In this document: one piece after another, positions 37,070 through 45,157 of the stretch | How positions within the stretch are numbered: position 1 is the stretch's first letter | How the letters are laid out: every line of letters begins with the position of its first letter | The notes under the pieces: generated by a model | What the model was told of the DNA's origin: nothing | The model's input: only the letters and a program-made list of their open reading frames with translations | The model's database searches: none | Translations under genes and position numbers: made by a program | Origin: Roseobacter insulae | GTDB lineage: Bacteria; Pseudomonadota; Alphaproteobacteria; Rhodobacterales; Rhodobacteraceae | Direction: 5' to 3' | Assembly (NCBI RefSeq): GCF_019375555.1 | Contig: NZ_JAHXDN010000002.1 | Coordinates: 992,001 to 1,056,000 of the forward strand | DNA length: 64,000 nt

Positions 37070-37879
37070 TCACGCCTTCAGCGTTTCGGTGGAGGAGAAG
37101 AACATCGCCTGACTAACCGCGGAGACGACCTGATCCTCGGTATAGGGTTTTGAAATCAGGAAGGCGGGTTCGTGCTTGTCGCCTGTCAGAAGGCGCTCCG
37201 GGAAAGCGGTGATAAAGATTACCGGACGGTCGCCCAGCTTGCTCATCAGGTCATTCACAGCGTCAATGCCCGAAGAATTGTCGGCCAGTTGAATATCCGC
37301 AAGAATTAGATCGGGCGTGTCCGCCGCGCCCAGTTTCACCGCCTCGTCGCGCGTGCGCGCGACGCCGGTTACTCGGTGCCCCATCTCGGAGACGATGTTC
37401 TCAATGTCCATGGCGATGATCGCCTCGTCCTCGATAATCATGACGGAGCCGGAAACAGCGTCTGCCATTTCGCGCCGCGCAATTGTCACCAGCTCTTCCG
37501 CCTCGGCCTGATCGATGCCGATGATGCTGGCGATCTCTCCGAAGGTGAAACCCTCGATGCTGTGCAGCAAGAGCGCTTCCCGGCTATTGGCAGTCAACCG
37601 CGCGAGATGCTTTTGAGCGCGCGCCTTGAGCCCGCTTTCGCCATCGTCAATCGGGGCCCCCGCGCTGGACCAGATACCGTAGAGCACGCGGAAAACGCCC
37701 GTTTTCACGGACACGCCATCCAGGACGGAGCGGTCGGCGAGAATTGCTTCCAATGCGGCAGCGGCGAACCGGTCACCGCTGTCCTGACTGCCGGTCATGG
37801 CACGTGCAAAGCGGCGCAGAAACGGCAGAATGTCTCCGAGCTCTGCGCTGATGTCACGGTTTGCTGTAGCATCCGACAT
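37070..37879 (-). CDS. phyR: General stress response anti-anti-sigma regulator PhyR
   Basis: 269 residues: an N-terminal sigma-factor-like domain (about 1-135, with FGEIASIIGIDQAEAEELV resembling region 4) fused to a C-terminal receiver (VMIIEDEAIIAMDIENIV, phosphoacceptor Asp in ILADIQLAD). When phosphorylated, PhyR sequesters NepR and frees the sigma factor. The ATG at 37879 has AAGGAAG about eight bases upstream. It is divergent from nepR. Confidence 0.96.
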   Translation of the reverse strand: MSDATANRDISAELGDILPFLRRFARAMTGSQDSGDRFAAAALEAILADRSVLDGVSVKTGVFRVLYGIWSSAGAPIDDGESGLKARAQKHLARLTANSREALLLHSIEGFTFGEIASIIGIDQAEAEELVTIARREMADAVSGSVMIIEDEAIIAMDIENIVSEMGHRVTGVARTRDEAVKLGAADTPDLILADIQLADNSSGIDAVNDLMSKLGDRPVIFITAFPERLLTGDKHEPAFLISKPYTEDQVVSAVSQAMFFSSTETLKA

Positions 37880-37907
37880 GAGAAATCTTCCTTTTTTCAC
37901 TTTTCTT

Positions 37908-37939
37908 GGAACCAAACCCCCGGTTACGAGTTTGGTTCC
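37908..37939. promoter_or_regulatory. Palindromic divergent sigma-EcfG promoter between phyR and nepR
   Basis: GGAACCAAAC (37908-37917) and its exact inverse GTTTGGTTCC (37930-37939) form a 10-bp inverted repeat. Each arm supplies GGAAC for one direction and part of the -10 box of the other (GGAAC-N16-AGTT rightward, GGAAC-N16-GGTT leftward). One element can thus drive phyR and nepR-ecfG from the sigma factor it encodes. Confidence 0.75.
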
Positions 37940-37985
37940 GACGCAGGTGGGATATTTTTAACCTTCTCGGGGAATTAGCGGCAGT

Positions 37986-38144
37986 ATGGCTCAATCAAGT
38001 GCGAACAGGAAACGCGAAAGCGTGATTGATGAGAATTTAAAGCGCGTTTACGAGGAAGCGCTGGATGAAGGTGTCCCGGATCGGTTCAAGGAGCTGCTGA
38101 ACGCATTGAAACAGCAAGAGCAGTCTAAAGGATCGCAGAAATGA
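37986..38144 (+). CDS. nepR: Anti-sigma factor NepR
   Basis: 52-residue protein (ATG at 37986). It contains the NepR core IDENLKRVYEEALDEGVPDR and FKELLNAL, which binds either EcfG or PhyR, with basic and polar tails. Its stop overlaps the ecfG ATG (ATGA), the usual nepR-ecfG coupling that keeps the two products balanced. Confidence 0.94.
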   Translation: MAQSSANRKRESVIDENLKRVYEEALDEGVPDRFKELLNALKQQEQSKGSQK

Positions 38145-38698
38145 GCGATCCTGACCCTCGCGATGCCCTCGTAGAGCACCTTCCGGCGATGCGTGCCTTC
38201 GCCATCAGCCTGACGCGTAACGGTGCGACGGCGGATGACATGGTGCAGGACACCCTCGTCAAGGCCTGGACAAACATCGACAAATTCCAGGTCGGCACCA
38301 ACATGCGCGCATGGCTGTTCACGATCCTGCGCAACACCTATTATTCGTCCAGAAGAAAAGCGAAGCGGGAAGTGGCCGATGTTGACGGCACTCATACCGA
38401 GGCGCTCGCGGAAAAACCGGCGCATGATGGCCGACTGCAGATGACGGATTTCCGAGAAGCGTTCGCGCAGTTGAGCGATGAGCAACGCGAAGCGCTTTTG
38501 CTGGTCGGGGCCTCCGGATTTTCCTACGAGGAAGCTGCGGATATGTGTGGCGTGGCGGTTGGCACGATCAAAAGCCGCACCAACAGGGCCCGGCAACGTC
38601 TGTCTGAACTGATGCACCTAGAGGATGACGATTCGCTGGAAATGACGGATGATGCAACCATGTCGGTGCTGACAGCGTCCAAGGCCGCGTCCTTCTAA
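38141..38698 (+). CDS. ecfG: General stress response ECF sigma factor EcfG
   Basis: 185-residue ECF15-type sigma factor. Region 2 is visible in AFAISLTRNGATADDMVQDTLVKAW and NMRAWLFTILRN; region 4 in LSDEQREALLLVGASGFSYEEAADMCGVAVGTIKSRTNRARQRL. It recognises GGAAC-N16/17-cGTT promoters, several of which lie in this window. Confidence 0.95.
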   Translation: MSDPDPRDALVEHLPAMRAFAISLTRNGATADDMVQDTLVKAWTNIDKFQVGTNMRAWLFTILRNTYYSSRRKAKREVADVDGTHTEALAEKPAHDGRLQMTDFREAFAQLSDEQREALLLVGASGFSYEEAADMCGVAVGTIKSRTNRARQRLSELMHLEDDDSLEMTDDATMSVLTASKAASF

Positions 38699-38700
38699 AC

Positions 38701-40428
38701 ATGACTGGTGGTTTTCTGGACGGCGACATCTTTCGGGGTCTCGCCTTCCGCGTCCTGATTTTTTTGTCGCTCGCGTTGCTGCCGTTCGGCCTGATAGCGG
38801 TTGTTCAGACCCGCGAAATCGCGCGGCAGGCCGAAGTCACGACCGAACTGTCCCTGATCGGGTTGACCGAGCAAGCCTCGGGTGCAGAGCGTACCGTTAT
38901 CCAGGAGGGATTTGGCGCCGCCGAGGCGCTCAGTTCGATCGTGCGATTGTTCGGGGATGATACAGAAGCCTGCGTCAACTTTTTGCGCAGCTATAAAACC
39001 GCCTCCGACAGGTATTCACTGGTGGGTTTTTTGCCTGCAGATGGCGTGATGACCTGCTCCTCCGATGGTGGCCGATACGATTTCAGCGCCTATCCGGATT
39101 TTGACAACGCCATGGATGCCCCTGAACGCGCCGTTACGCTCAGCAGGACAGGTCCGGTCAGCCGCCAACCGGTGCTGGTGATGACGCACCCGTTTTTCGA
39201 TGGCGACATCTTTGCAGGTTTCATGACCCTGTCGGTGCCCCTGTCGGTGCTGCGCGATCAACGTGACCCGCCGGTGGAACTGACCCCCTCGGATCTGCTG
39301 ATCTTCACCTCCGCCGGCGAGGTGATCGTGTCCGACAGGGCGCGCTTGGTCACGCAGTCTGATCTGCCGCAAAACCGCAGTCTTAAAACACTGGCGACCG
39401 CGAAACCGGCTGTGTTCGAGGACGTGAACACGGAAGGAGAAGAGCGCGTCTATTCCGTGGTTCCGATTGTGCCGGGGGTCGCCTACGCGATGAGCATCTG
39501 GCAGCGGCAGGAAATACTGGCCAGCGTGCACCAGACCGGAACGCTCAGTGTTTTTCTGCCTGTGTTGATGTGGCTCGCCAGCCTTGTCGTGGCTTTCTGG
39601 GCCATTAACCGCCTGGCGATCCGCTACATCCGCAAGCTGGGGCGCCAGATGCGGATATTCGCCTACAACCGGTCCATACCACAGTCGACCATGGGGCAGG
39701 GGGTGCCGCGCGAGTTCGTTGAAATACAGCGGGTTTTCATGGGTATGGCGGAATCGATCATTCGCGATGAAGCGTCGCTCGAAGACTCCCTGCGCGAAAA
39801 GAACATCCTGCTCAAGGAAGTGCACCACCGGGTCAAGAACAACCTGCAACTGATTTCATCGATCATGAACATGCAGATCCGCCGCGCCCAGTCGGAGGAT
39901 GCAAGGTTCGTCCTTAAGCGCCTTCAGGAACGTATCCTCAGCCTCGCAACCGTTCACAAGAACCTCTATCAAAGTGATGGAGTGGAACGCGTGGACGCCG
40001 GCGCTCTCGTGGAAGAGATCGTCGGGCAGCTTTTGGTCGTGGGCTTGCCAGCTGGGTCCTCGGTGAAGATTGAACAGTCCTATGAAGCCGTGCAACTGGA
40101 TACGGATGATGCCGCTCCGCTCACGCTACTGGTGTCGGAAACCGTTACCAACGCGATGAAATACATTGGGGTTTCAAACCCTGAAGACCAGGCGCACTTG
40201 TCGATTTCGCTAAAGCAAAGCGATGCGGAAACGGCCGTGTTCACGATTTCCAACAGTATTGGCAAGACGTTGGACGAGGCAGAGGGCACCGGACTGGGCA
40301 GTCAGCTCATCAACGCCTTTGCGCGGCAATTGAACGCCACGGTGGAGGTCTGCGCGGATGATCATGTGCATACACTGAAAACGGTCTTCCCGGTGCCGCA
40401 CCGCGTGAAGTCCGTTCACGATTACTAA
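38701..40428 (+). CDS. Membrane sensor histidine kinase, HisKA_2/HWE type, of the general stress response
   Basis: 575 residues: an N-terminal helix (about 14-35), a periplasmic sensor region of about 240 residues, a second helix (about 280-302), then a HisKA_2 domain with HHRVKNNLQLISSIMNMQ (His375/376) and an ATPase domain (ETVTNAMKY, GTGLGSQLI). It starts two bases after ecfG, so it belongs to the operon. Kinases of this type phosphorylate PhyR; the signal sensed is unknown. Confidence 0.93.
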   Translation: MTGGFLDGDIFRGLAFRVLIFLSLALLPFGLIAVVQTREIARQAEVTTELSLIGLTEQASGAERTVIQEGFGAAEALSSIVRLFGDDTEACVNFLRSYKTASDRYSLVGFLPADGVMTCSSDGGRYDFSAYPDFDNAMDAPERAVTLSRTGPVSRQPVLVMTHPFFDGDIFAGFMTLSVPLSVLRDQRDPPVELTPSDLLIFTSAGEVIVSDRARLVTQSDLPQNRSLKTLATAKPAVFEDVNTEGEERVYSVVPIVPGVAYAMSIWQRQEILASVHQTGTLSVFLPVLMWLASLVVAFWAINRLAIRYIRKLGRQMRIFAYNRSIPQSTMGQGVPREFVEIQRVFMGMAESIIRDEASLEDSLREKNILLKEVHHRVKNNLQLISSIMNMQIRRAQSEDARFVLKRLQERILSLATVHKNLYQSDGVERVDAGALVEEIVGQLLVVGLPAGSSVKIEQSYEAVQLDTDDAAPLTLLVSETVTNAMKYIGVSNPEDQAHLSISLKQSDAETAVFTISNSIGKTLDEAEGTGLGSQLINAFARQLNATVEVCADDHVHTLKTVFPVPHRVKSVHDY

Positions 40429-40444
40429 AGCGCAAGGATTCTAT

Positions 40445-40470
40445 GGAACAATGCGCCCCGCGGTGGCGTT
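40445..40470 (+). promoter_or_regulatory. Candidate sigma-EcfG promoter (36-residue peptide gene)
   Basis: GGAAC (40445-40449), 17 bases, CGTT (40467-40470), then TCCCCC: an exact consensus match. It ends 32 bases before the ATG at 40503 and begins just after the kinase gene stop. Confidence 0.85.
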
Positions 40471-40502
40471 TCCCCCGTGAACACTGAAGAAAGGAACCCG
40501 GC

Positions 40503-40613
40503 ATGTCGACTGACCTGTTTGTTTTCGGGCTCTCCATTCTGACTGTGGTTGCGCTGATTGTTCTCATTCTGACGAAGGAGCGCAACGGCGAACGTGGCGA
40601 TGATGGTGACTGA
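40503..40613 (+). CDS. Very small single-helix membrane peptide (36 residues)
   Basis: MSTDLFVFGLSILTVVALIV begins a 36-residue product: one membrane helix (about 5-23) followed by a short charged tail (TKERNGERGDDGD). AAGGAA lies six bases before the ATG and an exact sigma-EcfG-type promoter lies upstream, so it should be expressed in stress. I know no family for it. Possible roles are a membrane-stress peptide or a modulator of the adjacent kinase. Confidence 0.72.
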   Translation: MSTDLFVFGLSILTVVALIVLILTKERNGERGDDGD

Positions 40614-40632
40614 CGAAAGCCCGTAATCGCCT

Positions 40633-40680
40633 GACCATCGTTGGTCATTTCGGTTGCCCGAATACCGCCTTGCCAGGCGG
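40633..40680 (+). terminator. Two hairpins after the small membrane peptide gene
   Basis: GACCA-TCGT-TGGTC (40633-40646, followed by ATTT) and CCGCCT-TGCC-AGGCGG (40665-40680). They lie between the peptide gene and the convergent regulator gene and probably end transcription, though neither has a long U-tract. Confidence 0.4.
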
Positions 40681-40736
40681 ATGGAAGCCAAGAGACACAT
40701 GACCCCGGTTGCGATAACGCGGCCGGGGTTATGGTG

Positions 40737-41303
40737 TCAGAAACTGGGCGGTGTGCAGGCGCTGATGATCTCGCATTCTTCGTCACCGATATTGCGAAAC
40801 CTGTGCGGCAGTCGGCTGTTGAACAGGTAGCCATCGCCCGGTCCCAACGTGCTGACTTCGTCATCGACCGTGATCTCGATCCGGCCCCGGATAACGACAC
40901 CGGCCTCTTCGGCTTCATGGATCAGCAGTTCGGGCCCTGTATCGGCCCCCGGAGCATAGCGTTCGTGCAAAACCTGCAGTGAATGATCCTGCGCATTCCC
41001 CAATTGCCGCAGCGACAAAAGCTGGGCAGGCATGCCCTCCAGTTCGGGCGGGGCGATCTCGGTGAATTCGCTGGCGGTATAGAAGTATTTACTCTGCGTT
41101 GGTTCCTCGATCGTGGCAAAAAATTCTGCCATGGAGATCTGGATCGCATCCAGCAGGCTTTTGAGCGACGCAACCGATGGGCTTGTCTTATTCTGTTCGA
41201 TCAGAGAAATAGTGCCATTGGTCAGGCCAGCGCGGGTGGCAAGTTCCCGCTGGGAAAGTCCGCGTTTTTTGCGAATTGCACGCAGTCTGTGTCCGATGTC
41301 CAA
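40737..41303 (-). CDS. XRE-family regulator with C-terminal cupin domain (PuuR-like)
   Basis: About 188 residues from a TTG at 41303 with GAGGAA eight bases upstream; a GTG at 41378 would add 25 residues. The N-terminal helix-turn-helix is LRAIRKKRGLSQRELATRAGLTNGTISLIEQNKTSPS; the cupin follows (GVVIRGRIEITVDD, GDGYLFNSRLPHRF). This architecture is that of PuuR, the putrescine-utilisation repressor, and it is divergent from a GabT-type gene, so control of polyamine/GABA breakdown is likely. Confidence 0.87.
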   Translation of the reverse strand: MDIGHRLRAIRKKRGLSQRELATRAGLTNGTISLIEQNKTSPSVASLKSLLDAIQISMAEFFATIEEPTQSKYFYTASEFTEIAPPELEGMPAQLLSLRQLGNAQDHSLQVLHERYAPGADTGPELLIHEAEEAGVVIRGRIEITVDDEVSTLGPGDGYLFNSRLPHRFRNIGDEECEIISACTPPSF

Positions 41304-41433
41304 GGGGTCGTTTCCTCGTCGTTCGTGTGACGTATTGGTTTTACTCGGGTTTTTAGACAGCACGCAGACAGAAGTCACAATCTTTTTCTGATGACCCGAG
41401 CGAGACGTTACTCTGGTAGGTGCAGAATCACGA

Positions 41434-41461
41434 TTGACAATTAAATTAAACGGCGTATCGA
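41434..41461 (+). promoter_or_regulatory. Housekeeping-type promoter candidate for gabT
   Basis: TTGACA (41434-41439), 16 bases, TATCGA (41456-41461), in an AT-rich part of the divergent region, 40 bases before the gabT ATG. Confidence 0.5.
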
Positions 41462-41501
41462 GATTTTAAACACCTTGTCCCTGAATCGAAGGATTCCCTC
41501 C

Positions 41502-42908
41502 ATGGCCACCCCTGCGACAGAAAAAGCATCCAAACCCGCGGCAAAAAAACCGCGCAAGCCGCGCGCGACGAAGCCGCGGAAGATCGCCGTCGTATCGACG
41601 ACACCAGAAGAGCAGTCTAACGCGGCCCTGCTGGCGCGCCGGGAAGCTGCCGTTGCCCGTGGCGTCGCCTCTGCCGCGCCTGTTTTTGCCGACCACGCCG
41701 AAAATGCCGAACTCTGGGACGTCGAAGGCAAACGCTACATCGATTTCGCGGGCGGTATCGCGGTCTTGAATACCGGCCATCGTCACCCGGCGGTCATTGC
41801 CGCCGCCAAGGCACAGGAGGACAAGTTTACACATACGTCTTTCCAGGTGGTCCCTTACGAGTCTTACGTGGCGCTGGCCGAAAAGCTGAACAGCCTTGCC
41901 CCGGGCGATCACGCCAAGAAATCCCTGCTTGTGACCACCGGTGCGGAAGCCGTGGAAAACGCTGTCAAGATTGCGCGCGCGGCCACGGGGCGGCCCGGGG
42001 TTATCGCCTTCACCGGGGGCTATCATGGCCGTACCTTGCTGACGCTGGGCATGACCGGCAAGATCAGCCCCTACAAGAAAGACGTCGGTCCCTTCCCGTC
42101 AGATATCTTCCGCGCACCATTTCCGAGCGTGCGTGACGGCATCTCCGTCGAAGACGCCTTGACCGGCCTGCAAAATCTTTTCCTGACCGATGCGCAACCC
42201 GACCGCATCGCCGCCATCATCATCGAGCCTGTGCTCGGCGAAGGTGGCTACACGCCGGTGCCCTTCGAGATGATGCGCGCGCTGCGCGAGATCTGCGATC
42301 AACATGGCATCCTGCTGATTTCCGATGAAATTCAGGCGGGGTTCGGCCGCACCGGCACGTGGTTCGCCATTGAACATTCCGGCGTTGTGCCAGACCTGAT
42401 CACCGTCGCAAAATCCATGGCCGGCGGCTATCCGATCGCGGGTGTGATTGGGCGTGCCGATGTCATGGACGCGATGGCACCGGGCGGTCTGGGCGGCACT
42501 TACGGGGGGAACCCGGTTGCTTGCGCGGCGGCGCTTGCGGCAATTGAAGCCATTGAAAGCGAAGGACTTCTTGCACGGTCGCTGGCGCTGGGTGCGCATT
42601 TCCGGACTCGCTTCGCCGAAATCGGGGCGCGCGTCGCCCCCTACAGAATGTGGGACATCCGCGGCCTTGGTGCGATGCTGGCAGTGGAATTCGTGACGGA
42701 TTTTGACACCGCAACCCCGGATGCCGCGCTGGTGAAATCCATTTGCGCGCATGCGCTGAAGCGCGGATTGATCCTCTTGGGCTGTGGCATGCATGGCAAC
42801 GCCTTGCGCATCATGGTGCCGCTGACGGCGTCTGATGAGATCATCAACGAAGGTCTTGCCATCTTCGAGGCGGCACTTGCCGATGCGCTGGCCGACCCAG
42901 CCACCTGA
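41502..42908 (+). CDS. gabT: 4-aminobutyrate (or related omega-amino acid) aminotransferase, GabT-like
   Basis: Class-III PLP aminotransferase, 468 residues from the ATG at 41502 (AAGGA eight bases upstream). Schiff-base lysine is K304 (ITVAKSMAGG); TTGAEAVENAVKIARA and DEIQAGFGRTG match GabT. Unusual is a Lys/Arg/Pro/Ala-rich N-terminal tail of about 30 residues (KPAAKKPRKPRATKPRK) before the normal start of the family. 5-aminovalerate is an alternative substrate. Regulation by the divergent PuuR-like gene is likely. Confidence 0.92.
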   Translation: MATPATEKASKPAAKKPRKPRATKPRKIAVVSTTPEEQSNAALLARREAAVARGVASAAPVFADHAENAELWDVEGKRYIDFAGGIAVLNTGHRHPAVIAAAKAQEDKFTHTSFQVVPYESYVALAEKLNSLAPGDHAKKSLLVTTGAEAVENAVKIARAATGRPGVIAFTGGYHGRTLLTLGMTGKISPYKKDVGPFPSDIFRAPFPSVRDGISVEDALTGLQNLFLTDAQPDRIAAIIIEPVLGEGGYTPVPFEMMRALREICDQHGILLISDEIQAGFGRTGTWFAIEHSGVVPDLITVAKSMAGGYPIAGVIGRADVMDAMAPGGLGGTYGGNPVACAAALAAIEAIESEGLLARSLALGAHFRTRFAEIGARVAPYRMWDIRGLGAMLAVEFVTDFDTATPDAALVKSICAHALKRGLILLGCGMHGNALRIMVPLTASDEIINEGLAIFEAALADALADPAT

Positions 42909-42933
42909 TCAGCAATGACGGACTGTGAGCGGG

Positions 42934-42957
42934 AAGGGCATCCACTGGGTGCCCTTT
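42934..42957 (+). terminator. Terminator hairpin between gabT and the convergent gene
   Basis: AAGGGCATCC-ACT-GGGTGCCCTT: a 10-bp stem with one G-U pair, then TCT. It sits between convergent genes and may serve both strands. Confidence 0.6.
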
Positions 42958-42962
42958 CTGCG

Positions 42963-44579
42963 TCAGGCGGGCGGGGCGAAGCTGGCTGAATTGGCGCGTG
43001 CCCAGCGTTTGCGGTAATCGGGCCCGACATCGCCCTTTTTGGTCAGCAAGAACCCCTCGGGCAGGTAAGGATAGGCGTCGCTGCCTTCGGCCATTTCCTT
43101 GTCTCCCAAACGCACCATAAGGTGCTGCGGCATGAAATCTCCCGGATGGGAGAGACCCGCCGCGCCGGTGATTTCGCCCAGTGCTTTCAGGGTGTTTTCG
43201 TGGAAACGCGCCACCCGTTTGCTTTTCGATCCCACATCGAGCGCACGGGACCGCACCGGGTCCTGGGTGGCCACGCCGACCGGGCAATGATTGGTGTGGC
43301 AGGCCTGCGCCTGAATGCAACCAACCGCGAACATGAACCCGCGGGCCGAATTGCACCAATCTGCACCCAAAGCCAGTGCCCGCGCGATGTCGAAAGAAGA
43401 GACGACCTTTCCCGCGGCGCCGATTTTCACCTGATCGCGAATGCCTGCGCCCCGCAGCGTATTGTGTACGAAGGTAAGACCCTCGACCATCGGCATACCG
43501 ATATGGTTTGAAAACTCCACCGGGGCAGCGCCCGTGCCACCTTCTGTTCCGTCCACGACGATGAAATCAGGTATGATGCCCGTTTCCAGCATCGCCTTGA
43601 CCATGCACATGAATTCGCGCCGGTGTCCGATGCAAAGTTTAAATCCGACCGGCTTGCCGCCCGACAGATCACGCAGCTGACCGATAAACTCCATCATTTC
43701 GATTGGCGTCGAGAAGGCCGAGTGGGCCGCCGGAGAGACGCAATCCTTTCCCATTGGAACACCGCGTGCTTCTGCGATCTCGGGGCTGATCTTGGAGGCG
43801 GGCAACATACCGCCATGCCCGGGCTTGGCGCCCTGAGAGAGCTTGAGCTCGATCATCTTTACCTGATCCAGCGACGCGGTTTCCTCGAATTTCCCGGGGT
43901 CGAAAGTCCCGTCCTCAGCCCGACATCCGAAATACCCCGACGCGACCTGATAAATCAGATCACCGCCGCCCGCCTTGTGGTATCGGCTGACAGACCCTTC
44001 GCCTGTATCATGTGCAAACCCGCCGATCCGGGCCCCGGTGTTCAATGCCTCAATGGCATTTCCCGACAGCGATCCGAAACTCATCGCAGAGATATTGTAA
44101 AGCGAGGCGCTGTAGGGCTTCTTGCAGGCGTCGCCGCCAATTTTTGTTCTGAAATCAGTGTCTTCAATATGTATTGGGATAACGGAATGCGTGACCCAGG
44201 CATATCCCGCGTCGTATACGCGTAACCGCGTGCCAAAGGGGCGTTTGTCTTCCTGCCCCTTCGCACGCTGGTACACGAGGCTGCGCGCGTCGCGCGAAAA
44301 CGGCTCTTCATCCTGATCGGACTCGATAAGATATTGGCGAATTTCGGGACGGATGCCTTCAAAGAGAAATCGCATATGTCCCAGGACCGGATAGTTGCGC
44401 AGAATGGAATGGCTGGGCTGGCGCACGTCATGCAGCCCAAGTAGCGACAGAAATGCAAAGAAGGCGAAGGGGAGCAGCATCCAGCTTGTCCACACAAGGG
44501 CGGCAATCAGACAGATGACACTGATTACAACGACAGCACCGAACGTCGTAAAGCGTTTCAGGGACCCGAAATCTGGCAT
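42963..44579 (-). CDS. FMN-binding glutamate synthase family protein with N-terminal membrane helices
   Basis: 538 residues. Two hydrophobic helices at about 13-50 precede a domain like the FMN/iron-sulfur part of glutamate synthase large subunit: ISAMSFGSLSGNAIEALN, GAKPGHGGMLPASKIS, DGTEGGTGAAP, and a cysteine cluster (CIQAQACHTNHCPVG). There is no glutaminase domain, so it is not a complete GOGAT. Members of this stand-alone group have uncertain function. Confidence 0.9.
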   Translation of the reverse strand: MPDFGSLKRFTTFGAVVVISVICLIAALVWTSWMLLPFAFFAFLSLLGLHDVRQPSHSILRNYPVLGHMRFLFEGIRPEIRQYLIESDQDEEPFSRDARSLVYQRAKGQEDKRPFGTRLRVYDAGYAWVTHSVIPIHIEDTDFRTKIGGDACKKPYSASLYNISAMSFGSLSGNAIEALNTGARIGGFAHDTGEGSVSRYHKAGGGDLIYQVASGYFGCRAEDGTFDPGKFEETASLDQVKMIELKLSQGAKPGHGGMLPASKISPEIAEARGVPMGKDCVSPAAHSAFSTPIEMMEFIGQLRDLSGGKPVGFKLCIGHRREFMCMVKAMLETGIIPDFIVVDGTEGGTGAAPVEFSNHIGMPMVEGLTFVHNTLRGAGIRDQVKIGAAGKVVSSFDIARALALGADWCNSARGFMFAVGCIQAQACHTNHCPVGVATQDPVRSRALDVGSKSKRVARFHENTLKALGEITGAAGLSHPGDFMPQHLMVRLGDKEMAEGSDAYPYLPEGFLLTKKGDVGPDYRKRWARANSASFAPPA

Positions 44580-44872
44580 AGCTTAATTCCTGTAGTTCTA
44601 CCGATTGAAATCCGTCATGAGCGCGCGCGGAAAGCATCACGATATTTTAAACATTCCCTGATGATCTTTTATTGTGATGGCCGGTGCAAGCGTCCTGACG
44701 GCGGACCATTGTATTGCGAGCACCCGTATAGTGCTTGATCAACTCAGAAAAGCTTCGTACGCTTTACGCATCGATGTCAAAACAAATAGAAATAGATAAA
44801 ATCAAGTCGCAAAACAGCTTGGCACAGGGCATCAAGATGTATGGGAGTCTGCCATTTTTCCGCGGCTGAGCG

Positions 44873-44998
44873 ATGGAACGGTTGATTGCCTTGCCGAAAA
44901 AAGAGGCGATCCGCGCCGGATCAACAAGGGGAGGTGAGATGAAAATGTTTAATATACTCTTCATGAGCTGCGGAATCTCACGCACCTCAGATGCGTAA
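44873..44998 (+). CDS. Possible small gene or leader peptide (41 or 19 residues)
   Basis: The frame opens at an ATG at 44873 without a ribosome site (41 residues). An internal ATG at 44939 directly follows GGGGAGGTGAG, a very strong site, and gives 19 residues (MKMFNILFMSCGISRTSDA). The stop falls inside a terminator hairpin. It could be a leader peptide, a tiny protein, or part of a small RNA. Confidence 0.35.
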   Translation: MERLIALPKKEAIRAGSTRGGEMKMFNILFMSCGISRTSDA

Positions 44999-45013
44999 TT
45001 CCGCCTGTTTTTT
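44970..45013 (+). terminator. Intrinsic terminator with U6 tract
   Basis: GCGGAAT (44970-44976) pairs with ATTCCGC (44998-45004), with an inner ACGCA/TGCGT pair, followed three bases later by six T. It ends some rightward transcript starting in the gap, about 145 bases before the nitrilase gene. Confidence 0.7.
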
Positions 45014-45157
45014 CGCCAGTTTCAACACGATCACGAAAGTTTTCGCCGCAGCCCGTTTTCTGCTGTTCCAACCTGCGCCCGATGGGCGTAAGGCGGTGCG
45101 GCGCGAAGCTGTTTCTGGACCAAACCGGCCCACTTCGTCGCGACGGAGTGATTTTTT

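Larger units (their letters stand above)
44580..45157. other. Low-GC intergenic region with a short frame and terminator
   Basis: 578 bases between divergent genes, noticeably AT-rich at 44640-44830. It contains a possible 41- or 19-codon frame, the hairpin GATCC-GCGCC-GGATC (44908-44922) and a terminator at 44970-45013. I see no tRNA or longer gene. The left part must hold the promoter of the glutamate-synthase-like gene, and the right 140 bases that of the nitrilase gene. Confidence 0.6.

Noticed and set aside
44764-44985. 73-codon minus-strand frame in the 44580-45157 gap
   Set aside because: GTG start inside the terminator hairpin, no ribosome site; hydrophobic stretches reflect AT-rich DNA.
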